Source: a bacterium (GTDB taxonomy: Bacteria; Chloroflexota; Dormibacteria; UBA8260; Bog-877). Taken from it: DNA of 8,536 nt. Under the pieces are notes generated by a model. That model ran no database searches. It was not told where the DNA came from and saw only the letters and a list, made by a program, of their open reading frames with translations. Location: the NCBI GenBank assembly GCA_021802115.1, contig JAKABA010000172.1:1-8536 (forward strand), read 5' to 3'. Position numbers and translations under genes: made by a program. Positions within the stretch are counted from its first letter, which is position 1. Every line of letters starts with the position of its first letter. Shown piece after piece: positions 1 to 5,691 of this stretch.

Positions 1-153
1 AGCAGAGCACCCGGACGGGTCGCGTCGGCGGCCGGGAAGGCGGGAACAGGCCGGGAACCGCGACGATCTGGCTGGGGTCAGAGCAGGGCGTCCGCCCGGA
101 GAGTGATGCCCACACCACCACCCCATCTGGGGCCGGTGGCCCCGGCCGCCGTC
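1..153. other. Left flank outside the tRNA fragment
   Basis: No credible coding sequence was found in these 153 bases. If the tRNA-Val half at 154-203 marks an integration end, this stretch is on the 3' side of the tRNA fragment and would be host chromosome rather than element DNA; that is inference from orientation. The only structure seen is a GC hairpin at 129-143, GGGGCC-ggt-GGCCCC, lying just beyond the CCA end of the tRNA fragment. It has no T-tract on either strand. It could be the terminator of the original tRNA transcript or simple GC-rich chance pairing. Confidence 0.3.
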
Positions 154-203
154 TGGTGGGCGCACCAGGAGTCGAACCTGGGGCCTCTACCGTGTCAGGG
201 TAG
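154..203 (-). tRNA. 3' half of tRNA-Val(GAC); probable att-site remnant
   Basis: Read on the minus strand, this is the 3' half of a tRNA. The anticodon stem is CTACC/GGTAG (203-199 with 191-187). The 7-base loop CTGACAC gives anticodon GAC (valine). A 5-base variable region follows, then a perfect T-stem CCAGG/CCTGG around the loop TTCGACT. The acceptor strand is TGCGCCC, the discriminator base A, and the CCA end is encoded. The 5' half (acceptor GGGCGCA, D-arm) is absent: the bases to the right of 203 do not resemble it on either strand. A fragment running from anticodon stem to CCA is what integrases duplicate when an element inserts into a tRNA gene, so this is best read as an attachment-site remnant rather than a working tRNA. 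An intact tRNA-Val(GAC) on the same strand would be expected at the other end, to the right of the window. Confidence 0.8.
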
Positions 204-495
204 GCCTGTGCCAAGTCGTCGAACAGGTGCTCGTTCTGAAGTCCACTGCAGAGCCATTCGCGCAAAGCCGCTCCTAGGGAGCGCTACCCACGCGGCCCTG
301 GGCGAGCAGAGTAGAGGTCCACCGGGCGACTCGGGCATTGCAGTTTCGGGCGCTGGAAGGATGGTATCCGTGGGGGCTGCTGCCGTGACGGGGGATGGCC
401 GTCGGTCGAGCCGTCATGATGGGATGTTGAGGGCGCGTAGCTGAGCCTACCTGTTAGCTTTGCCTCCGAGCGATCCGGTACTGGAGGGTGCTGCC
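204..495. other. Intergenic region upstream of the RelA/SpoT-like gene
   Basis: No convincing gene was found. An open frame across 103-444 owes its most recognisable peptide (WAHQESNLGP) to translation through the tRNA fragment and is spurious. A small perfect hairpin CGCTCC-tag-GGAGCG lies at 269-283. A weak -10-like TAGCTT lies at 455-460, about 36 bases upstream of the chosen gene start, but no -35 at proper spacing is visible (TTGAGG at 427-432 is too far). The promoter of the downstream operon should lie here but cannot be fixed by eye. Confidence 0.3.
483..488 (+). promoter_or_regulatory. Ribosome binding site deciding a GTG start at 496
   Basis: GGAGGG at 483-488 sits seven bases before the GTG at 496. 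This Shine-Dalgarno match favours 496 over the more upstream in-frame TTG at 460, which has no comparable site before it. Confidence 0.65.
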
Positions 496-1209
496 GTGTC
501 CCCCGCCCCCAGCAAGTCCCAAGTCAACAGGGCCGGGCAGATCATCCGAAGGCACTTCATGCGGCATGGGGTGCGGCCAGGCGAGCCGGACCGGAGCTTG
601 ATCATGGCCTTCGCGGTGCTGGTCGAGTTCCGAGCTGCCCACCAATACTCGCTCACGAAGGCCAACATGGGCGTGCGGTCCGTTCTCGCAACGGAGCGGT
701 GCGAAGTCGATGTCTCACAGCGACTCAAGAGGATCGTGACCATCGTGGACAAGCTCCGAAGGGAGCCCACGATGCAGCTGGCGAACATGCAAGACATAGG
801 GGGGTGCCGGGCGATCCTCGACAACGTTGCGGACCTGCGCCGGGTCGAGCGTCGTCTGCGGAAGAACCGCCCTCCGCTTCGGGTTGCAGATTACATCGCA
901 GCCCCCAAGGCCTCGGGTTACCGTGGGGTCCACGTGGTGGTGTCGTACCCCGATCTCGCTGGAGTGAGCAGGGCGATTGAGGTCCAGCTTCGGACAAGGG
1001 TCATGCACGAGTGGGCCTTCACGGTGGAGCGTCTCGGGGGGCGCCTCAAGGCAGACCTCAAGAGCAATGTCGGACCCGAGCCGGTCCTGGACTTCCTCCG
1101 GGCTGCCTCGGAGGCGATGGCGATCGAGGAGCAAGGGCAGGTGGTCCCATCCGAGATCGCCGCCCGGGTATCAGAGCTCAGGGCGGCCGCCATGCCATAC
1201 TTGTCATGA
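496..1209 (+). CDS. RelA/SpoT-domain nucleotidyltransferase, small alarmone synthetase or toxSAS-like
   Basis: A 237-residue protein from the GTG at 496, carrying a RelA/SpoT synthetase-type domain and nothing else recognisable: no HD hydrolase, TGS or ACT regions. Visible motifs, numbered from this start, are: the basic strip RLKRIVTIVDKLRRE (about 76-90); MQDIGGCR (98-105) with the metal-binding Asp100; DYIAAPKASGYRGVH (132-146) with the base-stacking Tyr142 and His146; and EVQLRT (162-167) with catalytic Glu162, followed by MHEWA (170-174). All the residues normally needed for pyrophosphate transfer appear present. Family knowledge: stand-alone proteins of this type make (p)ppGpp or (p)ppApp, or as toxSAS toxins transfer pyrophosphate to the tRNA 3' CCA end. 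The small gene 18 bases downstream and the position beside an integration scar favour the toxin reading, but sequence alone cannot separate these. An alternative TTG start at 460 would add 12 residues. Confidence 0.8.
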   Translation: MSPAPSKSQVNRAGQIIRRHFMRHGVRPGEPDRSLIMAFAVLVEFRAAHQYSLTKANMGVRSVLATERCEVDVSQRLKRIVTIVDKLRREPTMQLANMQDIGGCRAILDNVADLRRVERRLRKNRPPLRVADYIAAPKASGYRGVHVVVSYPDLAGVSRAIEVQLRTRVMHEWAFTVERLGGRLKADLKSNVGPEPVLDFLRAASEAMAIEEQGQVVPSEIAARVSELRAAAMPYLS

Positions 1210-1227
1210 GCCTCACGGAGATCACCA

Positions 1228-1488
1228 ATGCCTAACTCCATAAAGCACTTCCTCTTGGTGTTCGACCACGAGCAGGGCACCCTAGTTGAGCTGCTCGAGT
1301 TCGGGTCGGACAGTGAGCGGGCTGTCGTGGCCTACGCCGAGAAAGAGCGCGAGTGCCAGGGGAACCCGGCGATGGAGATCGTCCTGATCGGGTCAGACTC
1401 TCTCGCTACCGTTCAGTTCACTCACGCCAACTACTTCGATGGCTCCGCAGCGGCCCGGTCGAAGTCACGCTATTTGGCCGGCGTGTGA
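1228..1488 (+). CDS. Small protein of unknown function, candidate antitoxin partner
   Basis: An 86-residue protein starting at the ATG at 1228, with a ribosome binding site ACGGAG (1215-1220) seven bases upstream. It begins 18 bases after the RelA/SpoT-like gene stops, so the two are almost certainly cotranscribed. By eye it has a beta-alpha-beta pattern: strand HFLLVFD (7-13), turn, strand-like LVELLEF (19-25), a charged helix around ERAVVAYAEKEREC (30-43), then strand MEIVLIGSDS (49-58) and helix ATVQFTHANYF (60-70). There is no signal peptide, membrane segment or DNA-binding motif. I do not recognise a characterised family. Gene order and size suggest an antitoxin or regulatory partner of the upstream enzyme; most known toxSAS loci also have a small neighbouring antitoxin gene. 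This function is inference, not seen directly. Confidence 0.65.
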   Translation: MPNSIKHFLLVFDHEQGTLVELLEFGSDSERAVVAYAEKERECQGNPAMEIVLIGSDSLATVQFTHANYFDGSAAARSKSRYLAGV

Positions 1489-1546
1489 GCCCCAGCACGG
1501 ATTAGGTAGGGTCCCGAGCCCGTACGACTCCATGGGGACCTCCCGC

Positions 1547-1789
1547 TCAGTTGCTCGCGCTGATCTCGGGGGGGGTACATCCTTGGGTACCCCCTTTGGG
1601 GCACGTCTCCAGGGCCGCCTCCAGGCTGGCACGATAGACCTTCAGCTTCCGGACAGCCTCGGCGCGGTTCAGAGGCCCGGCCGCCAGGTCGGCCACAACT
1701 ACCGGCCAGAGAGGGTGCGCTTCCGCCAGCGGCGCCCTGGGAGGACGGCCCAGCCGCTTGCCCCGGGCCTGGAGATGCCTGAAGCGCAA
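1547..1789 (-). pseudogene. Remnant of a serine recombinase C-terminal end
   Basis: Read on the minus strand from 1789, the frame gives RHLQARGKRLGRPP and then, some 20 residues on, DLAAGPLNRAEAVRKLKVYRASLEAAL. This is the layout at the end of small serine recombinases (resolvase/invertase family): an arginine-rich 'ARGKxLGRP' linker, then a short helix-turn-helix of HTH_7 type. Upstream, a different frame reads LMAGLGRDL, which may be the relic of the usual 'AEFERDL' helix; if so, a frameshift and a small deletion separate it from the linker. No catalytic domain with the active-site serine is found in the DNA to the right. The piece is therefore read as a decayed recombinase, consistent with the integration scar at 154-203. 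The match is by pattern recognition only, and a chance open frame in GC-rich DNA remains possible. Confidence 0.42.
1571..1597 (+). terminator. Strong hairpin, likely terminator of the 496-1488 operon
   Basis: Perfect 8-bp inverted repeat GGGGGTAC (1571-1578) and GTACCCCC (1587-1594) around an 8-base loop, followed by TTT (1595-1597). It lies about 80 bases after the stop of the small gene at 1488 and is the most stable-looking structure between the operon and the next block. The short T-run fits a weak intrinsic terminator for + strand transcripts. It also falls inside the end of the minus-strand recombinase remnant, so it could instead be a residue of that element. Confidence 0.45.
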
Positions 1790-2102
1790 GGTCCCGGCCG
1801 AGGCCGGCCATGAGCACCGCCGCGGTGATCACGCTGATCGGCGTCGGGATCAGGCGACTCCGGGCACGTCCCATTCCCGCCACGGTGTCGCTTCCGGCCA
1901 GCGGAGGTGGGGCTCCGGTTCGGAGCGCGTCGCCAGCCCCATAGGCGACGGGGCGCAGGTCCACCCAACCCGGCCCGCGGACTCCGGGGTGGGCGGCCGC
2001 TATCGGTGGTGCCGCGGACCGTCGTCCTGTCAGTATCCGGGACCCGGTGCCCAGCAGACCTGGCGGTGGAGCGCCTTCCACACGGAGAGGTGGGTCCGAG
2101 CG

Positions 2103-2128
2103 CCGTGCCCGTTGTCGACCCGGCACGG
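2103..2128. repeat. Inverted repeat CCGTGCC/GGCACGG
   Basis: Perfect 7-bp arms, 2103-2109 and 2122-2128, around a 12-base centre containing the palindrome GTCGAC. It is an operator-like or hairpin-like element in non-coding DNA about 300 bases before the kinase gene. No function can be assigned from sequence. Confidence 0.35.
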
Positions 2129-2186
2129 GAACGTTACACAACCGGGAGGCAGTGGTCATCGGCCGCGGAGACTCCGAGCGCCATCC

Positions 2187-2216
2187 TTGATATTGCTACC
2201 AGCAAGGTCGGATATT
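2187..2216 (+). promoter_or_regulatory. Candidate promoter of the kinase operon
   Basis: TTGATA (2187-2192) and GATATT (2211-2216), separated by 18 bases, resemble a sigma70-type -35 and -10. They sit in one of the few AT-richer spots of the region. Transcription would begin near 2223, giving a leader of about 210 bases before the kinase start at 2433. The -10 is only a fair match (4 of 6), so this is tentative. Confidence 0.3.
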
Positions 2217-2432
2217 GCCGTCTCCAAACCTTGGTCCGGTCGGCGGACCGTGTCTGGTGCGGCGAATCCGCGAGGAGAGCTCGGTCATGGGATCTCGTCA
2301 AGAGTCGCTCAGCACCAGCCTGAACGGGGACGCTGGGCGCGGTTGCACCGAGTTGGCTTCGGTATCCGACCTGCGGCCGGCCCCCCCGGCGAGCGGCAGC
2401 CAGCCTGAAGTCGGGCCGCGGGGAGAATCCGG

Positions 2433-5045
2433 TTGGTCCTGAAGATAGGTCTCGAAGTTGCCTTCTACTTAGTCTCGGCGGCAACCCTTGCCACCTACCT
2501 GCGCCGCCGCCGCCCGCTCGACAGGGACGTGGCCGCCGTGTTCGGGTCGGTGGCAGTTCTTCTGACCCTGCAATTCCTGCGCGGCCACATCCCCGGGGGG
2601 CCAACTGCCATCGCCGACCTCGGCGTCGCCCTGCTCCTGGCCAACCCATATCTGACTCTCCGCGTGGTTGCGCACTTCCGCCGTCTGCCCCGCGGGACCA
2701 TGGCGAGCGCCCTGGTGCTGCTGGTGGCGCTGGTCGTCATCTATGTCGCGACCGGCAGTGGACATGGCTCCTCCGTCAATGTCGCCCTCCTGATTCCCCT
2801 TGTCGCCTACTTCTTCGGCGCCGAGGCGCTGGCCACCTTCTACCTGGCTGAGGAGGCGCAGCGGAGAGTTGGAGTGGCCCGGGTTCGGCTGGCCGCCGCC
2901 GCGGTGGCCGCCGCCCTCTTCCTGGGGGCGATTCTGCTCGCGGCGATCGGGAGCGCGGTCGCGTCCCTGGCGGGCTTCGGGGTGGCCGCCGACGCCGCGG
3001 CTCTGGCGGCGGCGCTGGGATACCTTGTCGCCTTCGTCCCCCCCGATCCGATCCGCCGGCTGGGCCAGCGCGCAGCGGCCTATGGATTCGTACGCCGGCT
3101 GGCGTTGGAGCCGAGCGCGGTCACCGCCCAGGAACTGTGGCAACGCCTCGCTGACGCTGCCCGCGAGGTCACGGGCGCGATGGCTGCGGAGGTGCTCATG
3201 CCCGGCCCGGACGGGGAGCTCGAGCTTGAGGCGTCGGCGGGGTCCACGACCGATCTTGAGGTGGCCGGCTCGACTCCAGAGTTGGATGCCTCCCCAGCGG
3301 CCCGGTCCGGGGACAATCCAGCTGGTCGCGACGGTATGCCCGCCAATGTCGTGCGGATCCCAGTGGATCCTGGCCAAGGCCCCTTGGGGCAGGTGCTCTG
3401 TTACGTCACCGGAGAGCCACTTTTCAGTGAGGACGACACTGATCTGATCGGACTCTTCGCCACCCTGACCCTGCGCATGGTGGCAGGCGCCAGGCTCACC
3501 GACGAGCTCCGCCGGGCCAACGACGGCTTGGCCCAGGCGAGTGCCGCCAAGACCGACTTCTTGGCTGCCATGAGCCACGAGCTGCGAACCCCCCTCAACG
3601 CCGTGATCGGCTTCTCAGAGCTTCTGCAGGACCCGGTCGAGGCGAACAACCCCGCCCTCACCATGGAATTCGCGGGCCACATCCGCGCGGCCGGCATGCA
3701 CCTGCTTGATCTGGTGAACGATGTTCTCGACCTGTCCAAGGTGGAGGCGGGACGGCTCGACCTGCGGCGTGAGGAGGTTGACCTGGTGCTCATCGCCCAG
3801 CAGACCGTGGACATGATGTGGCCGATGGCGGACCGCAAGCAGATCTCCATGGAGCTGCAGGGACCGGAGTCGCTGCCGGTCTGGGCCGACGGCGGACGAA
3901 TGCGCCAGGTTGCCTACAACCTGCTCTCCAACGCGGTCAAGTTCACGCCTGAGGGCGGGAAGGTCGTCCTGCGCGTGGAGTCCCACGCCAGCGGGATCCG
4001 CCTGGCGGTGAAGGACACTGGGCCCGGCATCGCCCAAGAAGAGCAGGAGCGAATCTTCGACGCCTTCGTGCAGGGCCAGCTCGGCGGCGCCCAAGAGGAA
4101 GGCACGGGGCTGGGACTGGCCCTCACCCGCCGGCTGGTCGAACTTCATGGCGGCAGTCTGGAGTTGGACTCCCAACTCGGGCTGGGCAGTGAGTTCCGAG
4201 TGCTCCTCCCAGCCAGAGCCGTGCGTCGGGCGAGCGGCTCGGCTGGAGCTTCTGTGAATCTCGACCCCGCTGCGATCTCAGATGGCCGGCGGGTGCTGGT
4301 GATCGAGGACGATCCCAACGTCAGTCGGCTGTTGGAGATCTATCTGGAGGAGGCCGGATACCAGGTGGCGGTGGCGGCGAGCGGAGAGGACGGGCTCGCC
4401 CGAGCCCAAGCGGACCACTTCGAGGCCATCCTGCTCGACGTTCTCCTCCCCGGATTGGACGGTTGGCACGTGCTCACCAGCCTCAAGTCCGAGCCGAAGA
4501 CCCGAGAGATCCCAGTTCTCATAGTGTCGGTGGTGGACGATCGGAAGATGGGGCTGGCACTGGGGGCCGTGGACTATCTGGTGAAACCCATCCACCGCGC
4601 CGCCCTGCTGGGGGCCATGGGCCGCCTGGAGCATGGTCGGGCCGTCCCCCGTGCCGACTCCCTGGTGTTGGGCATAGACGACGACCCGGTCGCACTTCGT
4701 CTCTACCAGGCGACCTTGGAGGGGATGGGGATCGTCGTGGCGACCGCCTCCGGCGGCGAGGAGGGAGTGCGGTTGGCTCGAGAGCTCAAACCCGGGTGCA
4801 TCCTGCTGGACCTGGTGATGCCGGATCTCGACGGGTTCGAGGTGCTGGACCAGCTCAAGGCCGACCCTGAGACCGCGCAGATCCCCGTCATCGTGATCAC
4901 GGCCGCGCAAATCTCCGAGGCGGAGAAGCAGCGGCTGAATGGCCATGTGGTGGCCGTCCTGGAGAAGGGCGATGCGGCCCTGGCGGGCCTGGGCGAGTGG
5001 CTCAGTCAGGCGGTGCTCCCATCGCCCAGCCACCAGCATGTCTGA
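2433..5045 (+). CDS. Membrane hybrid histidine kinase with two C-terminal receiver domains
   Basis: An 870-residue sensor kinase from a TTG start with GGGGAG (2420-2425) seven bases upstream. Domains in order: about seven hydrophobic segments (roughly residues 6-22, 34-52, 58-78, 89-107, 114-139, 151-176, 183-203); a GAF-like cytoplasmic region (about 230-350) with a loose acidic insert; a short coil; HisKA with SHELRTP and phospho-acceptor His382; and HATPase with the N-box NLLSNAVKF (Asn496, Asn500), DTGPGIA (528-534), IFDAF (541-545) and GTGLGL (557-562). Receiver 1 has acidic Asp626/Asp627, acceptor Asp669, Ser699 and Lys718. Receiver 2 has Asp749-751, acceptor Asp793, Thr823 and Lys845. 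In receiver 2 the proline usually after the lysine is replaced by glycine. No Hpt domain is present, so relay from the attached receivers would need an external Hpt, or the receivers modulate kinase output. The membrane part is not a sensor family I can name, so the signal is unknown. The gene overlaps the next one by 8 bases. Confidence 0.93.
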   Translation: MVLKIGLEVAFYLVSAATLATYLRRRRPLDRDVAAVFGSVAVLLTLQFLRGHIPGGPTAIADLGVALLLANPYLTLRVVAHFRRLPRGTMASALVLLVALVVIYVATGSGHGSSVNVALLIPLVAYFFGAEALATFYLAEEAQRRVGVARVRLAAAAVAAALFLGAILLAAIGSAVASLAGFGVAADAAALAAALGYLVAFVPPDPIRRLGQRAAAYGFVRRLALEPSAVTAQELWQRLADAAREVTGAMAAEVLMPGPDGELELEASAGSTTDLEVAGSTPELDASPAARSGDNPAGRDGMPANVVRIPVDPGQGPLGQVLCYVTGEPLFSEDDTDLIGLFATLTLRMVAGARLTDELRRANDGLAQASAAKTDFLAAMSHELRTPLNAVIGFSELLQDPVEANNPALTMEFAGHIRAAGMHLLDLVNDVLDLSKVEAGRLDLRREEVDLVLIAQQTVDMMWPMADRKQISMELQGPESLPVWADGGRMRQVAYNLLSNAVKFTPEGGKVVLRVESHASGIRLAVKDTGPGIAQEEQERIFDAFVQGQLGGAQEEGTGLGLALTRRLVELHGGSLELDSQLGLGSEFRVLLPARAVRRASGSAGASVNLDPAAISDGRRVLVIEDDPNVSRLLEIYLEEAGYQVAVAASGEDGLARAQADHFEAILLDVLLPGLDGWHVLTSLKSEPKTREIPVLIVSVVDDRKMGLALGAVDYLVKPIHRAALLGAMGRLEHGRAVPRADSLVLGIDDDPVALRLYQATLEGMGIVVATASGGEEGVRLARELKPGCILLDLVMPDLDGFEVLDQLKADPETAQIPVIVITAAQISEAEKQRLNGHVVAVLEKGDAALAGLGEWLSQAVLPSPSHQHV

Positions 5046-5421
5046 GCGCCCGGCGCCGGCCATCCTGGTGGTGGAGGACTCTCCTCGCAACCTGGCCCTA
5101 GTTCGGGCCATTCTGGCCCGCCAACCCTACCGGGTGGCACTCGCCACCACCCTGGCCGAGGCGCGGAGCCGGGTGTCCGACGCCACTCCGGACCTCATCC
5201 TGCTCGACATCAGGCTGCCTGACGGCAACGGGTTGGACCTGGTCCGGGAACTGAAGGCTGACCCGGCTCGTCGGAGGATCAAGGTCCTGGCGGTGAGCGC
5301 GAGCGTTCTGCCAGCCGACCGCGCCGCCGTTGTCGCCGCGGGCTGCGACAGCTTCATCGCCAAACCACTGCATCCGGCCGAACTGCTCGCTGAGATCGAA
5401 ACGCATCTGGCGGCGGACTAG
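5038..5421 (+). CDS. Single-domain response regulator (CheY/DivK-type REC)
   Basis: A 127-residue stand-alone receiver domain. The acidic pair is Glu13/Asp14, the phospho-acceptor is Asp57 in LLDIRLPDGNG, the switch residue is Ser87, and the conserved lysine and proline are Lys109/Pro110. No output domain follows. The ATG at 5038-5040 overlaps the kinase stop (TGA 5043-5045) by 8 bases. No strong Shine-Dalgarno is visible, so translation is probably coupled to the kinase. A protein like this usually acts as a diffusible phosphate carrier, phosphate sink or protein-protein switch for its cognate kinase. Here it could carry phosphate between the hybrid kinase and another partner, which is inference from gene order. 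Confidence 0.92.
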   Translation: MSERPAPAILVVEDSPRNLALVRAILARQPYRVALATTLAEARSRVSDATPDLILLDIRLPDGNGLDLVRELKADPARRRIKVLAVSASVLPADRAAVVAAGCDSFIAKPLHPAELLAEIETHLAAD

Positions 5422-5691
5422 TGCACCAGGCTCCTCATCCTCTCCGGCCGCTTCCCTTGGCTCTTGGCCAAGCAGGCGCCGGGGATGTGGCCCGGGCGGC
5501 CACGATCGGCGAGGGCCGAGGGGTGGATCGTCGAGCGTCGCGTGGCCCTCCCAGCGAGCACCACCCGATCCTGAAGCATCACCTGAGTCCCAGGGGGGAT
5601 CCCGCAACGCCGGGAACCGCCTTGTCGAGTTCGACTGAGGCCGGGTGGCATCAGCTCTCACGAGATCACATCTGGAAGGACCGCAATCGCT
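5422..5691. other. Gap between the two response-regulator genes
   Basis: 270 bases without a supported gene. Two simple hairpins are present: CTTGGC-tcttg-GCCAAG at 5456-5472 and GTGGCC-cgggc-GGCCAC at 5487-5503, neither followed by a T-run. They could attenuate or end the kinase transcript, in which case the REC-EAL gene would have its own promoter further right. No convincing -35/-10 pair was found, so whether the REC-EAL gene is in the same transcript is open. Confidence 0.35.

Larger units (their letters stand above)
1790..2432. other. Long non-coding or degenerate stretch before the kinase gene
   Basis: About 640 bases without a gene I can support. Open frames on both strands exist, but they read as arginine-, proline- and glycine-rich sequence typical of unselected GC-rich DNA, without domains or good ribosome sites. 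Structures seen are: an inverted repeat CCGTGCC (2103-2109) with GGCACGG (2122-2128); a repeat cluster at 2185-2218; and a hairpin GGTCCG-gtcgg-CGGACC (2233-2249). Together with the recombinase remnant, this looks like eroded mobile DNA whose right part now serves as the leader of the kinase operon. Confidence 0.4.

Noticed and set aside
154..203. A complete, functional tRNA gene, or a tRNA split by an intron
   Set aside because: No D-arm or 5' acceptor strand was found on the right side on either strand, and no intron-like structure is evident; only the 3' half exists here.
103..444. Open frame of 113 codons across the left end
   Set aside because: Its peptide WAHQESNLGP comes from translating the tRNA-Val fragment, a well-known source of false proteins, and it has no ribosome site or domain.
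460..495. TTG at 460 as start of the RelA/SpoT-like gene
   Set aside because: The in-frame GTG at 496 has GGAGGG at the right distance; the TTG has none, and the extra 12 residues show no motif.
2232..2243. Possible fourth GntR operator, TGGTCCGGTCGG
   Set aside because: The left half matches site 1, but the right half lacks CCA; the bases form a separate hairpin with 2244-2249 instead.
1758..2408. 216-codon + strand frame and overlapping frames between the recombinase remnant and the kinase
   Set aside because: The composition is Arg/Pro/Gly-rich noise with no ribosome site or motif; it is treated as non-coding.
2469..3578. Long minus-strand open frame opposite the kinase gene
   Set aside because: Antisense shadow of the kinase; it is rich in Gly, His and Gln without any family pattern.
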